A stretch of 64,000 nt of DNA from Enterococcus alcedinis (GTDB taxonomy: Bacteria; Bacillota; Bacilli; Lactobacillales; Enterococcaceae), in NCBI RefSeq assembly GCF_014635985.1, contig NZ_BMDT01000005.1, positions 103,880 to 167,879 on the forward strand, read 5' to 3'. Shown piece by piece: positions 28,267 to 39,033 of this stretch (positions are counted from its first letter, which is position 1; each line of letters begins with the position of its first letter). Under the pieces are notes generated by a model, which was given only the letters and a program-made list of their open reading frames with translations, did no database searches and was not told the origin of the DNA. The position numbers and the translations under genes were made by a program.

Positions 28267-29199
28267 TTAAAATACTGACGTATCACTAATTTTTTTGGTT
28301 AATAAATGACTGCCTACCACTAAAATTAATGATATAACAGAAACAAATAAACCAATGGCTGTAGCATAAGAGAAATCACCTTGTTGGATACCCATCTTAT
28401 ACACAAATGAATTAATGACTTCACTTGTTTGATAGTTGATAGGATTTTGTAGTACTAATGTTTGATCTAAATTCGATCCTAACAAGCCACCTACAGAAAG
28501 TACGAAAGTTAAAGCAATAATATGTCGTATTGATGGTATTGTTACATGAATAATTTGCTTCCATTTACTTGCACCATCAATTTTAGCTGCTTCATACAGA
28601 GCAGGATTAATACCAGTCATTGCTGCTATATAGAGTATCGTATTCCAACCAACTTCTTTCCAAATATCAGAAATGACAGCAATCGCCCAATATTTACTTG
28701 GGTCCGTTAAGAAACGGATTGGTTCTTTAATTAGATTACTATCCAGTAATAGATTATTAATTAGGCCTGTTTCTGATAACCACGAAATAAACATACCTCC
28801 TAAAATAACCCAAGATAAAAAATGTGGCAGATAAGAGACTGTTTGCACAATCTTTTTTAAGCGAACATTTACAATTTCATTAATTAAAATAGCTAATAAA
28901 ATTGCTGCTGGGAAACCAAATAATAATTTTAAAAAACTAATACCTAATGTATTTTTAATAACGGTCCAAAACATTGAATCTGAAAAAAACTCTCGAAAAT
29001 ATTGCAAGCCAACCCACTCGGCATTAGCAATCGTATCGAGTACCGAATAATCTTTAAAAGCAATAATAATGCCGTAAAGTGGAATAAAATTGAAAACAAT
29101 CATAAAAATGACACCTGGCCATACCATTGCTTGATAAAATGATTGCGCTTTAAATTTATCACTTAACTTCGTTTTTTTTGGAAGTTTTTCATTTGTCAC
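28267..29199 (-). CDS. Sugar ABC transporter permease, LplB-like
   Basis: 310-residue permease of the MalF type with six hydrophobic segments and the EAA loop YEAAKIDGASKWKQIIHVTIP at about 210. The helix after the N-terminus (VWPGVIFMIVFNFIPLYGIIIAFKDY) is characteristic of the LplB/YtcP group. It pairs with the downstream permease to form the membrane channel. An AGGAGGA site precedes the ATG, and the kinase gene upstream ends 15 bp away. Confidence 0.92.
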   Translation of the reverse strand: MTNEKLPKKTKLSDKFKAQSFYQAMVWPGVIFMIVFNFIPLYGIIIAFKDYSVLDTIANAEWVGLQYFREFFSDSMFWTVIKNTLGISFLKLLFGFPAAILLAILINEIVNVRLKKIVQTVSYLPHFLSWVILGGMFISWLSETGLINNLLLDSNLIKEPIRFLTDPSKYWAIAVISDIWKEVGWNTILYIAAMTGINPALYEAAKIDGASKWKQIIHVTIPSIRHIIALTFVLSVGGLLGSNLDQTLVLQNPINYQTSEVINSFVYKMGIQQGDFSYATAIGLFVSVISLILVVGSHLLTKKISDTSVF

Positions 29200-29214
29200 T
29201 GGTATTCCTCCTCC

Positions 29215-30165
29215 TTACTTACGAATCCCCTTTTGAACTTTTTTATGTACTTGATAAACCGCACCAATCATTCCTGCATCGTTTTGAAGCTTAGTTGGTG
29301 CCAATGTTGCAATTTGATATTGTTGAACATAGGCTAAACTTTTATGTCTTGATAGCGCCTCTTTCATACTTTCACTTAATCTCTGCATAAAGACAGCATC
29401 ACTACTAATTGCACCGCCAATTAAAATCAGCTCTGGATCGAAGTTACTGATTAAATTAATCAAACCTACTGCTAAATCCTCAAAAAAATTCGCAATCACT
29501 TTTTCAGCTACACAATCACCTGATGCCTCACGCTTAAAGATCAAACGTGCATCTGTTATTACTTCATTTATTCCGTGCCTTTTTAATTCTTTTTGATACT
29601 GGAAACATAGTCCTCCTATGACGGATGCACGTTGATTGAACGATGCCGTTTCAATACTACCTGTTTTAGGCATATCTTTGACGAGCATCCAACCAAACTC
29701 ACCTGCCCTTCCATGTGCGCCTTGAAATAATTCACCGTTGATGACAATGCCCCCACCAATCCCTGTTCCAATTACTAAGCATATATAATTTTGAATTCCT
29801 TCCGCATTACCTATCCACTGCTCCGCAATTGCCGCAGCATTCGCGTCATTTTCAACAATCGTTAATATTTGGCATTCACGTTCTATTAATTCCTTTATAT
29901 TCGCACCATATAAGGATTGGATAGAACCTGCTGTCTGCATGGTACCGTCTTTCAAAATAACTCCTGGCGCACTAATTCCCACGCCAACAATTGATGGGTA
30001 TTTTTTTTGATACGTTTTAACCAATTCCACTAAATCTGCAAATAAGATTTCTTTCGTATGGTTGGTTGCTATACTCGCCTTTTCAATACTCACACCCAAT
30101 TCATTGATTACCCCATATTTGATAAACGTACCGCCAATATCAATACCTATATACATTCTCGACAC
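29215..30165 (-). CDS. ROK-family sugar kinase, glucokinase-like
   Basis: 316-residue cytoplasmic ROK protein without a helix-turn-helix domain, hence a kinase rather than a repressor. The ATP-binding motif is GIDIGGTFIKYGV (about 7-19) and the catalytic segment is VENDANAAAIAEQW. GTGIGGGIVINGELFQGAHGRAGEFG follows, but the usual zinc-site cysteines (CxCGxxGC) are replaced. In the importer operon it most likely phosphorylates glucose or another hexose released by the GH1 and GH3 enzymes. Confidence 0.85.
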   Translation of the reverse strand: MSRMYIGIDIGGTFIKYGVINELGVSIEKASIATNHTKEILFADLVELVKTYQKKYPSIVGVGISAPGVILKDGTMQTAGSIQSLYGANIKELIERECQILTIVENDANAAAIAEQWIGNAEGIQNYICLVIGTGIGGGIVINGELFQGAHGRAGEFGWMLVKDMPKTGSIETASFNQRASVIGGLCFQYQKELKRHGINEVITDARLIFKREASGDCVAEKVIANFFEDLAVGLINLISNFDPELILIGGAISSDAVFMQRLSESMKEALSRHKSLAYVQQYQIATLAPTKLQNDAGMIGAVYQVHKKVQKGIRK

Positions 30166-30168
30166 TTC

Positions 30169-31176
30169 CTACTCTAATTTTCTGACCGATTCTCTTACTA
30201 ACAATTTTCCTTCGAGGATAAATGATTTTCCCTGAGTTTGGTCATTAATTAGATCCACTAAATGATTAACTGCTAGTTTCCCTTGTTCATAGATTGGATT
30301 TTTGACTGTTGTAATACTCGGTGAAAAATAATTCAACAGATCAATTCCATCAAAACTCGTAATACTAAAATCTTCTGGAATACGATAATTCAACTCTTTT
30401 AATGCTTTAACAGCACCAATCGCACTCACATCATTCCCAGCAACAAAAGCGGTTGGTACTATTTTATGAGGTCTGTTAAAGAAATTTTTCATCGCTTCAT
30501 AAGCGGCTTCCTCTTCAAAATATCCTGAAATCAACCATTCTGATTTCACTTGAATCCCTGCTTGTAATAAAGCATCTCGATAGCCAAAAAAACGTTCATC
30601 GCTATCATAATTACCTTCGATTCCAGTTAAAAAAGCAATCGCTGTGTGTCCCAGTATTAATAAGTTTTCTGTCGATTTCTTTGCAGCTTGATAAGAATCA
30701 AAAACTACACTACCGATTGTTTGTGATTCAATATTACGATCAATAAAAACGGCTTTAATTTTTTCCTTTTTTAATATCTCTAATTCATCGGGTCCAATCA
30801 TATCTTCAAAACTGATGATACCATCGACCATACCACCTAAAACATTATTCATAACAACTTTTTTATTACTCGAAACCAACACATTTAAACTGTAACCTTT
30901 TTTCTCTGATTCTTTTGCAATCGCATCGACTAAAACATTAAAGTACGGTCCACCAATACTTGTAGTGTAAAATCCCATCATCCCTGTTTTATGCGCTTTC
31001 AATTGTTTGCCCATAATGTTGGGAACATAATTTAATTTCTCAGCTGCTAGGATAATTTTTTCTTTAGTTATCGGTCGTACAACATCCACACCATTTAATG
31101 CCTTTGAAACCGTTGCAATCGATACATTTGCTTCTCTAGCGACATCTCTAATTGTCACTCTTTGTGTTCCTGTCAT
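30169..31176 (-). CDS. LacI-family transcriptional regulator
   Basis: 335-residue repressor. An N-terminal LacI helix-turn-helix covers about 6-30 (VTIRDVAREANVSIATVSKALNG), a hinge helix follows (AAEKLNYVPN), then a periplasmic-binding-type effector domain. It is the first gene of the importer operon, and two AAAACGTTTT-centred palindromes flank its promoter, so autoregulation and control of the operon are likely. The effector is probably a sugar or sugar phosphate of the pathway. The ATG follows GGTGAG. Confidence 0.92.
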   Translation of the reverse strand: MTGTQRVTIRDVAREANVSIATVSKALNGVDVVRPITKEKIILAAEKLNYVPNIMGKQLKAHKTGMMGFYTTSIGGPYFNVLVDAIAKESEKKGYSLNVLVSSNKKVVMNNVLGGMVDGIISFEDMIGPDELEILKKEKIKAVFIDRNIESQTIGSVVFDSYQAAKKSTENLLILGHTAIAFLTGIEGNYDSDERFFGYRDALLQAGIQVKSEWLISGYFEEEAAYEAMKNFFNRPHKIVPTAFVAGNDVSAIGAVKALKELNYRIPEDFSITSFDGIDLLNYFSPSITTVKNPIYEQGKLAVNHLVDLINDQTQGKSFILEGKLLVRESVRKLE

Positions 31177-31191
31177 TTTCTCACCACCATA

Positions 31192-31240
31192 ATAAAAACG
31201 TTTTTATAACTAGTATCACTATACATAAAAACGTTTTCAA
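31192..31240 (-). promoter_or_regulatory. LacI-type promoter with two operators
   Basis: Minus-strand TTGAAA (-35), a 17-bp spacer and GATACT (-10). One operator (31225-31240, ATAAAAACGTTTTCAA) overlaps the -35 box; a second, a perfect 16-bp palindrome ATAAAAACGTTTTTAT at 31192-31207, lies just downstream of the start. Their centres are 33 bp apart, about three helical turns, so one repressor tetramer or two dimers could bind on one face. Confidence 0.72.
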
Positions 31241-31293
31241 ATTCAATACTTCGATTGTTTTATGGTTTTTTTATCATGACATTGACTACTGTT

Positions 31294-31322
31294 CCCGATT
31301 GGTACGTGACGTACCAATCGGG
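31294..31322. repeat. Perfect 29-bp palindrome after the GH3 gene
   Basis: CCCGATTGGTACGT, a single G, then the exact reverse complement. It lies 9 bp after the GH3 stop codon. It could act as a terminator hairpin, but no T-tract follows on the minus strand. The inner GGTAC...GTACC is shared with the hairpin at 35044-35089. Confidence 0.75.
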
Positions 31323-31330
31323 TTGTTGGT

Positions 31331-33487
31331 TTAAACGACATAAAGCAATTCATGGTGAATGCTTCGCTCTTGACTACTTAAACCAATTGAAAGATTAAAT
31401 AGTCCTTTTTCTGCGCTCATTGATAAGTCATGATGGATATATTTAAGATCATCACTGCTTAATTCAAAAGTAATCATTCGCTCTTCTTTCGCATTTAAAT
31501 AGATTTTTTCCCATTTTTTTAATTCTTTTACTGGACGAGCCACTTGAGCAACAACATCTTCGATATATAATTGTACCGTTGTTCCACCTGCAATTTGACT
31601 CTTATTTTTCACTAAAACTTGTACTTCGACCGTTTGATCCTCCGTAAATGAATGCTGGGAAATTCCATTGTCTAAACACTCAAATTGACAATAAGATAAT
31701 CCATGTCCGAAAGAAAATAATGGATCATTTGCTTCGTCCATGTAACGAGAGATATATTTTTGATCGTTATTTCCATCATGCATTGGACGACCTGTCGATA
31801 GACTCATATAAGATAAAGGTAATTGCCCCACAGCTCTTGGAAAACTCATTGGCAATTTCCCTTCTGGATTGACTTCACCCATTAGTAAATTAGCAATACT
31901 TCTTCCTCCCTCTGAACCAGGAAACCAAACTTCTAAAATTGCCCTTGTATCCACCACAATATTCGATAAGTCGAGCGGACGCCCGTTGAACAAAACAACA
32001 ACTACATTCGCATTTACTTTCGATACAGCATGGATCAATTGTTCTTGATTTCGTGATAGACGAATATTTACTAAGCTAGCTGCTTCGCCTGATTCCTCAC
32101 TTGTTTCACCAACAGCTAATAATACGATTTCATTTTCTTTTGCTAATTGAATCGCTTGTTCAATTTCATTTTCGGTCACATTTTGACCATCTTCCATTGC
32201 TAAAATCGATAAGTCGAGGTCTTTTTCTTTAAGTCCCTTTGCTAAAGATATCGCTTTTTCTTGTTCACCAATCCATGACCAAGCGCCTAGAATATCTTGT
32301 GACCTTGCTTTAGGACCAATTAACGCGACTTTTTGACCTTCTTTCAGAGGCAACACATTGTCTTCATTTTTTAAGAGCACTGGTGTTTTTTCTGAGATAG
32401 ATAAGATCGACTGTTTTAATTCTTTTTTTGTCTGTTTTAGTTGTTCTGGTGTTTGTTCCTTCAATCCTCGATATGGGTCTTCAAATAATCCTAATGTATT
32501 TTTTAATGTTAATATCCGGAATACGGCTTCATCTAGAATTTCTTGCTGTTCTTTTTCTAGCACTATTTCTGCTAAGTGTGTTTGATAGGAGTCACTCATC
32601 ATATCCATATCAACTCCTGCTGAAAATGCTAACTCTGCGGCTTCTTTTTTGTCTGCCGCCACACGGTGAGCGATCAATTCTACAACTGCAGCCCAATCTG
32701 AAATCACCACTCCTTCAAATCCTAAATCTCCCCGTAACACTTTTTGAATCATTTGTTTATTCCCAGTCACCGGAATACCATCCATCGTATTAAAGGAAGT
32801 CATGACAAGTTCAACACCCTCATCGATTGCTGCTTGAAAGGCTGGTAGATAATTTTGATACAAATTGACATGTGATATATCAACGGTATTATAATCTCGC
32901 CCACCTTGTGCCGCACCATATCCGACAAAATGCTTTACACAAGCCGCCATACGATTTTTTTCAATACTCAAATCATTTCCTTGGTATCCTCGGACATAAC
33001 CACGTGTTAACGCAGATGATAGCGTTGGATCTTCTCCGTTACTCTCTAGAACACGTCCCCAACGTGCATCCATCACATGGTCCCCCATAGGAGAAAATGT
33101 TACATGAACACCTGCTTCAGTTGCTTCTTTGGATGATAGTCTTGCCACCTCTTCTACAATTTCTGGACTGAATGTTGCGGCTAATGCTAACGGAATTGGA
33201 TAAATTGATTCATAACCATGAATCACATCAGCCATAAAAACCAATGGAATTTTTAATCGACTTTTTTCTAAATACATTTCTTGTATTTTCATTACCTGTT
33301 CACTCGTATGGGTTCCTAAAACCGATCCAATTTGAAATAGTTGCTCTTTAGACATCTTCCATTCTTGCATCGGTCCTGTAATTTCACCACCTGCTAAGAA
33401 AAAATCTGGTGTTAATTGGACAAGTTGCCCCACTTTTTCAGCTATGGTCATTTCAGATAATAATTTTTTTAAATCTGTTTTTTCCAA
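31331..33487 (-). CDS. GH3 beta-glucosidase, BglX-like
   Basis: 718-residue glycoside hydrolase family 3 enzyme that releases glucose from the non-reducing end of beta-glucosides. The N-terminal TIM-barrel domain includes VKHFVGYGAAQGGRDYN, and the nucleophile Asp lies in GFEGVVISDWAAV (about 260-270). A C-terminal alpha/beta sandwich and a fibronectin-III-like domain (about 620-715) follow. There is no signal peptide, so it acts in the cytoplasm on imported oligosaccharides. It begins two bases after the GH1 stop codon, implying cotranscription. Confidence 0.93.
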   Translation of the reverse strand: MEKTDLKKLLSEMTIAEKVGQLVQLTPDFFLAGGEITGPMQEWKMSKEQLFQIGSVLGTHTSEQVMKIQEMYLEKSRLKIPLVFMADVIHGYESIYPIPLALAATFSPEIVEEVARLSSKEATEAGVHVTFSPMGDHVMDARWGRVLESNGEDPTLSSALTRGYVRGYQGNDLSIEKNRMAACVKHFVGYGAAQGGRDYNTVDISHVNLYQNYLPAFQAAIDEGVELVMTSFNTMDGIPVTGNKQMIQKVLRGDLGFEGVVISDWAAVVELIAHRVAADKKEAAELAFSAGVDMDMMSDSYQTHLAEIVLEKEQQEILDEAVFRILTLKNTLGLFEDPYRGLKEQTPEQLKQTKKELKQSILSISEKTPVLLKNEDNVLPLKEGQKVALIGPKARSQDILGAWSWIGEQEKAISLAKGLKEKDLDLSILAMEDGQNVTENEIEQAIQLAKENEIVLLAVGETSEESGEAASLVNIRLSRNQEQLIHAVSKVNANVVVVLFNGRPLDLSNIVVDTRAILEVWFPGSEGGRSIANLLMGEVNPEGKLPMSFPRAVGQLPLSYMSLSTGRPMHDGNNDQKYISRYMDEANDPLFSFGHGLSYCQFECLDNGISQHSFTEDQTVEVQVLVKNKSQIAGGTTVQLYIEDVVAQVARPVKELKKWEKIYLNAKEERMITFELSSDDLKYIHHDLSMSAEKGLFNLSIGLSSQERSIHHELLYVV

Positions 33488-33489
33488 AA

Positions 33490-34929
<1,440 letters not shown>

Positions 34930-34976
34930 TTATAGGCACCTCTTTCAATTCAAATAAAAAAATCTATCTACCTATC

Positions 34977-35004
34977 AGTATAAGATTAAATATTAGAGAA
35001 ACAA
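34977..35004 (-). promoter_or_regulatory. Promoter of the GH1-GH3 operon
   Basis: Minus-strand TTGTTT (-35), a 16-bp spacer and TATACT (-10), about 48 bp upstream of the GH1 ATG and downstream of the preceding terminator. Confidence 0.5.
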
Positions 35005-35043
35005 TGCTCTGTAGTGTTATTGGTTTGCTATCAAAGATTATGG

Positions 35044-35089
35044 AAAAACCACCACCTTGGTACATAGCGTACCAGAGTGGTGGTTTTTT
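35044..35089. terminator. Terminator after the rpiR-type gene
   Basis: Long stem AAACCACCAC...TTGGTAC with GTACCA...GTGGTGGTTT, with A- and T-tracts on either side. On the minus strand it ends the RpiR transcript. Confidence 0.8.
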
Positions 35090-35094
35090 ACTAT

Positions 35095-35826
35095 TCATCT
35101 TTCAAGACTCGCAACAACATTTGTCAGGGATTCTAATAAAAAGATACAAGACACTTGGCTTGTTAAATCATCATGATGATTTACTCGATAACGGTCCACT
35201 CGGTAGTCCAGTACATAATCTGCCATATTTGCTAAATGACTACTACCATCGCTTGTAACAGCAACAATTGTCATATCCTCTTCATGTCGTAAACTATTCA
35301 CCGTTTCTAATATTTCGGTCGTCATTCCTGAAACGGATACCGCTATCAAAATATTATCTGTTGTATTTTTAAGTTTCGCCCCAATTGGATAGGTAGCGTC
35401 GGTCATCGAAAATGCATTGCACCCTAAAATCGCCAAACGTCTAGCAATATAGTCACAAACATAGCCAGAATTCCCGATACCAAATACAATAATATTATCG
35501 CACTCGATTATTTTTTCAGCAATTATTTGTAATTTATCCTCTAAATTCCGTGTGAATTGATCAACTGTTAGCATCGGAAAAACAAGTGAATATTTTCCTG
35601 TTTGAATCGTATCACCACCGCGAAACTCTTTTCGAAACTCCGAGAAACTTTCATAACCAATTTTTCGAATAAAACGCATCACCGAAGATGAGGATGTGTG
35701 TGATTCCGTTGCAATTTCACGAACTCTCATGTATGGCACTTTATCACTATTCGAAGCAAGATAATGATAGATTGCTTTATCGGTATCAGATAAGGTACTA
35801 AAATCAATTTTTCCAAAAAAAGACAT
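35095..35826 (-). CDS. RpiR/MurR-family regulator with SIS domain
   Basis: 243-residue regulator. The N-terminal RpiR helix-turn-helix covers about 1-75 (VPYMRVREIATESHTSSSSVMRFIRKIGYESFSEFR), and a C-terminal sugar-isomerase (SIS) domain at about 105-235 binds phosphosugars (IVFGIGNSGYVCDYIARRL, VSVSGMTTEILE). I chose the second ATG, seven bases after GGGGGA; the ATG six bases earlier is too close to that site. It stands just upstream of the GH1-GH3 genes and may sense a phosphorylated glucoside from them. Confidence 0.9.
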   Translation of the reverse strand: MSFFGKIDFSTLSDTDKAIYHYLASNSDKVPYMRVREIATESHTSSSSVMRFIRKIGYESFSEFRKEFRGGDTIQTGKYSLVFPMLTVDQFTRNLEDKLQIIAEKIIECDNIIVFGIGNSGYVCDYIARRLAILGCNAFSMTDATYPIGAKLKNTTDNILIAVSVSGMTTEILETVNSLRHEEDMTIVAVTSDGSSHLANMADYVLDYRVDRYRVNHHDDLTSQVSCIFLLESLTNVVASLER

Positions 35827-35882
35827 ATTCATTCCCCCATAGTTATCATTACTACGCTTATATTAACATAAGAGTGTAAATA

Positions 35883-35916
35883 AAAAAAAGTAAGGATAAA
35901 ATCTCCTTACTTTTTA
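35883..35916. terminator. Bidirectional-looking terminator before rpiR-type gene
   Basis: The stem AAAAAGTAAGGA/TCCTTACTTTTT with T-tracts on both strands lies downstream of the LURP-one-like gene. Confidence 0.75.
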
Positions 35917-35939
35917 TATACCATTCTTCATACTCGTAT

Positions 35940-36422
35940 CTAAGAAGAATCCTGCTGATCATTTTTCACGCAGTCGATCGCAATCACTAATGAAATAATC
36001 ATTTCTTCGTATGCTTCATCTAGTATCGTCACTTCATAGGTATCGCCAAAAGTGAACCAGCGTTTATTGATATCTGCAATTGGTCGTCCCTTGCGTAAGA
36101 CCTGAAAATCCATGTCCCACCAGTTGCCTTCAACTTCGATGCCTTTGGCTGATATATGGTATTTGGCTTTTAAGAACGTTAATTCTTTATTAATTATAAC
36201 TTGTGGCTGATTGCGGATATCGACATAAAAGGTTGGTAGCCAGCTAAAAATCTTTTTTGTGATGACCGCAATTTCGTCGTCATGTTTATTTAAGATTCTG
36301 AAACTTTTTGGCAGTTGCATGAAGCTTCCTTGAACATGATATTGTGGACGTTCTTGTGCATCATAAACCGTAAATTTTTCACCAATACTGAAAACCTTTT
36401 GTTTAATATAAAGCTTTTTCAC
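35940..36422 (-). CDS. LURP-one-related (YxjI/DUF567) protein
   Basis: 160-residue cytoplasmic protein of the Tubby-like LURP-one fold. It starts with the typical KLYIKQKVFSIGEKFTVYDAQ and contains repeated beta-strand pairs such as VQGSFMQLPKSFRILNKHDDEI and WWDMDFQVLRKGRPIADINKRW. The biochemical role of the bacterial members is not established. The gene lies 21 bp downstream of an SPFH protein gene and is probably cotranscribed with it. Confidence 0.8.
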   Translation of the reverse strand: MKKLYIKQKVFSIGEKFTVYDAQERPQYHVQGSFMQLPKSFRILNKHDDEIAVITKKIFSWLPTFYVDIRNQPQVIINKELTFLKAKYHISAKGIEVEGNWWDMDFQVLRKGRPIADINKRWFTFGDTYEVTILDEAYEEMIISLVIAIDCVKNDQQDSS

Positions 36423-36443
36423 TCGACTACTCCCTTTCGTTTT

Positions 36444-37325
36444 TTAGTTGTCGTTACTATTTCTCGTCGCATCGCCGGTATTAATAACTGGTTGTGTGCC
36501 TTTATCTGTAATGATTGAAACGAGTAAGTTATTGATTAATTGAATTTTACGATCATCGCTGAACGTCATGTCTTGCCCTTCTTCAATTTGTTCAAGCGCC
36601 ATTTGTGTCATTGAAACAGCCCCTTCAACAATTGTTTGACGCGCTGCTAAAATCGCTTTAGCTTGTTGGCGTTGTAACATCGCACTGGCAATTTCTGTGG
36701 CATAAGCTAAGTGATTCAAGCGTGTTTCAATTACCTCAACACCTGCAACACCCAAACGTTCTTGTAATTCGGTTGCTAATTCCTCTGACACTTTACCGGT
36801 ATTTCCTCGTAAGGTAATGTCATCGTCATTAAAGGTGTCATAAGGATATTGTGTTGCAATATGGCGAATCGCTGTTTCACTTTGAATTTCGATAAATTCC
36901 TGATAATAATCAACGTCAAATAAAGCTTTGGCTGTATCTTTCACTCGATAAACGACAACAGCAGAAATCTCAACTGGATTCCCGTCTGAATCATTCACTT
37001 TTAGTAATGAACTGTTGAAGTTACGGACTTTTAAAGAGACATTTATTTTTTGTGTGAAAGGTGTCGTAATAAATAACCCATTAGATTTAATGGTACCCAA
37101 ATACTGACCAAAAAACAAAATCGCTTTTGATTGATTTGGACTGACAATCGTTAATGAACTCATAAAAATAATAGCAATCAATCCCATTAAAATCGCCGTG
37201 ATAATTTTCCAACTTGTCTCGGTTTCAACTCCAATAAAAAAGAGGTATCCTCCTCCAATTAATAGACCAATCAAGACCAATAACCCTAAATACCCATTTA
37301 CGTGAAACGTATTTTTATCTTTCAT
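36444..37325 (-). CDS. SPFH/band 7 membrane protein
   Basis: 293-residue membrane-anchored scaffold protein. Two hydrophobic segments lie at about 11-27 and 38-58, then a band 7 domain at about 60-220 (SPNQSKAILFFGQYLGTIKSNGLF, VYRVKDTAKALFDV, VIETRLNHLAYATEIASAMLQRQQA). The group resembles the stomatin-like YbbK/YdjI-type proteins rather than FtsH partners HflK and HflC. A GGGAGG site precedes the ATG. The exact membrane function is unknown. Confidence 0.88.
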   Translation of the reverse strand: MKDKNTFHVNGYLGLLVLIGLLIGGGYLFFIGVETETSWKIITAILMGLIAIIFMSSLTIVSPNQSKAILFFGQYLGTIKSNGLFITTPFTQKINVSLKVRNFNSSLLKVNDSDGNPVEISAVVVYRVKDTAKALFDVDYYQEFIEIQSETAIRHIATQYPYDTFNDDDITLRGNTGKVSEELATELQERLGVAGVEVIETRLNHLAYATEIASAMLQRQQAKAILAARQTIVEGAVSMTQMALEQIEEGQDMTFSDDRKIQLINNLLVSIITDKGTQPVINTGDATRNSNDN

Positions 37326-37504
37326 TTTTCCATTCCTCCCTTAATCTATCTATATTATCGCACATATTTTGAAAAGTGCTATCCATCTAAAGACCTAAAT
37401 TCTTTACAGATTTTTCTCAATTATTTAAACTTAAATAAAGATACTTGTTGCGCTAGGTATAAATTCACTCGTTTTTATTCATCAAGAAGAAAGGTTGGCA
37501 AAAG

Positions 37505-37975
37505 ATGACACATATAAAGGATAAACGGTTATGGTTTTCAATGATTGGTATTGTTGCGCTAGGTTCACTATCTGGACTCACAATGAATAATCCTAAAGAG
37601 TATTACCTCTCGCTAACACTCCCATCCTTCGCACCGCCAAGCTGGCTATTTGGTCCTGTCTGGATTGTTCTTTACTTAATGTTAGGCATTGCGCTTTATA
37701 CGATTTGGATACAAACCCATCTTAAAAATCGTTCATTATTACTCACATTATTTACGGTTCAACTGATTGCAAATTTACTTTGGAGCTTTTTATTTTTCAA
37801 TCAAAAAAATATTTTAGCAGCACTCATCGATATTACGATTTTATTCCTCGTACTTTCCTTGCTGCAAGGATTTTTATTTTCAGCTAACCGTGTCACTTTC
37901 TTTCTGTTACTACCTTATTATGCTTGGATTACCTTCGCTACAGTACTAACTTATTCTATCTATTTCTTAAATTAA
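37505..37975 (+). CDS. TspO/MBR family membrane protein
   Basis: 156-residue tryptophan-rich protein with five transmembrane helices. It has the family stretches LPSFAPPSWLFGPVWIVLYLMLGIALYTIW (about 37-66) and ANLLWSFLFFNQKNILAALIDI. TspO proteins bind porphyrins or related ligands in the membrane; the bacterial role is not settled. It is the only plus-strand gene between 25 kb and 44 kb and has its own terminator. AGAAAGG precedes the ATG. Confidence 0.92.
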   Translation: MTHIKDKRLWFSMIGIVALGSLSGLTMNNPKEYYLSLTLPSFAPPSWLFGPVWIVLYLMLGIALYTIWIQTHLKNRSLLLTLFTVQLIANLLWSFLFFNQKNILAALIDITILFLVLSLLQGFLFSANRVTFFLLLPYYAWITFATVLTYSIYFLN

Positions 37976-37978
37976 ACA

Positions 37979-38014
37979 AGCAAAAAAAGCTTAGATTTTT
38001 ATCTAAGCTTTTTT
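37979..38014. terminator. Bidirectional terminator between tspO and DUF4097 genes
   Basis: Perfect stem AAAAAAAGCTTAGAT/ATCTAAGCTTTTTTT between two convergent genes. Confidence 0.88.
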
Positions 38015-38028
38015 TTCGACTACTTTCT

Positions 38029-39033
38029 TTACTGAATCGTGATCGAACCAGTATCGCTTTTCACATCAAATGAATCGGGTCGATTTTTGTCTTTTATCTC
38101 TAGCTGAGGCGGTGTTGTAATTTTCCCAAGATCGCTTTTTATGGTGAAATTCGTTGTTGCTAAGCGTTCTTCCGTGAAATCAAAGGAGAGTCTCCCAAGA
38201 TCGGTCGTTACTTTTGTTTTCCCTGTAAAGTCAGTTGATTGAGATCGAATGTGTCCGGTATCGGTCTTGAACGTACTGTCTTCAAAACTTGAATCAACTA
38301 AATTGATTGCTCCGAGATCTGATTGAATCTGACTATTTCGGGCTGTGACTGCTTCGAGTGTAATCAATCCCGTATCGGTTGCCAATTCACCTTTTTGCCA
38401 CTGACTTTGACTAACACTTAACTTGCCTAAACTATTTTGACTATTAAAGACTTCAAACTGACTATTTGTGATGTCGATTGCCCCAGTACTCGATTCAAGT
38501 TCTACTTCTTTGGCTGTTAGATTTTGAATCGTAATCGCACCTAGTTCATTATCGACTGCCACTTGGTCGTATGTTTTTTGAGGTAAGTAGAGTGTTAATT
38601 TCGTTTCTTGCCCTGCTTTGATTGCGTCTGAGTTGAACAAGTACTGAATAAAGGATAGATCGATTGATACGAAGTTCTTTTTCGTTGTGCCTTGTTGAAT
38701 CGTTAATTTTGAATTCTCCACTTGATAGTCAATTTCTCCGCCATTATTGGGATTCACAATATGATAAGAAAGAAATGCTTGCTCATTCGTTGAAGGAACA
38801 ACCGCAATATCTGCCCTCGTAAATTGAATATCAATCGTTGTGAAATCAGCAAGCGGTTCTTTTTCTACACTCACTTCTCCAGGGATCGCCGTTTGCTGAT
38901 TCCAATTCAAATTGTTTAAATCTGCTTGTGCAACGTAATCTTTCCCACCTAAAAGAAAACCAGCCATGATCATCAAGAATCCCATTACGATGAGTAAACT
39001 TCCCCATTGGAAGAATTTTTTCTGCCTTCTCAT
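38029..39033 (-). CDS. DUF4097-family beta-helix protein, membrane anchored
   Basis: 334-residue protein with one N-terminal transmembrane helix at about 10-30 and an extracytoplasmic DUF4097 beta-helix. The repeated short strands are regularly spaced (LTAKEVELESSTGAIDITNS, TGLITLEAVTARNSQIQSDLG, TDTGHIRSQS). Related proteins (LiaG-like) occur in cell-envelope stress operons. Its start overlaps the stop of the HAAS-domain gene (ATGA), and the operon is headed by a PadR regulator. Function is probably envelope-related, by family context. Confidence 0.85.
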   Translation of the reverse strand: MRRQKKFFQWGSLLIVMGFLMIMAGFLLGGKDYVAQADLNNLNWNQQTAIPGEVSVEKEPLADFTTIDIQFTRADIAVVPSTNEQAFLSYHIVNPNNGGEIDYQVENSKLTIQQGTTKKNFVSIDLSFIQYLFNSDAIKAGQETKLTLYLPQKTYDQVAVDNELGAITIQNLTAKEVELESSTGAIDITNSQFEVFNSQNSLGKLSVSQSQWQKGELATDTGLITLEAVTARNSQIQSDLGAINLVDSSFEDSTFKTDTGHIRSQSTDFTGKTKVTTDLGRLSFDFTEERLATTNFTIKSDLGKITTPPQLEIKDKNRPDSFDVKSDTGSITIQ

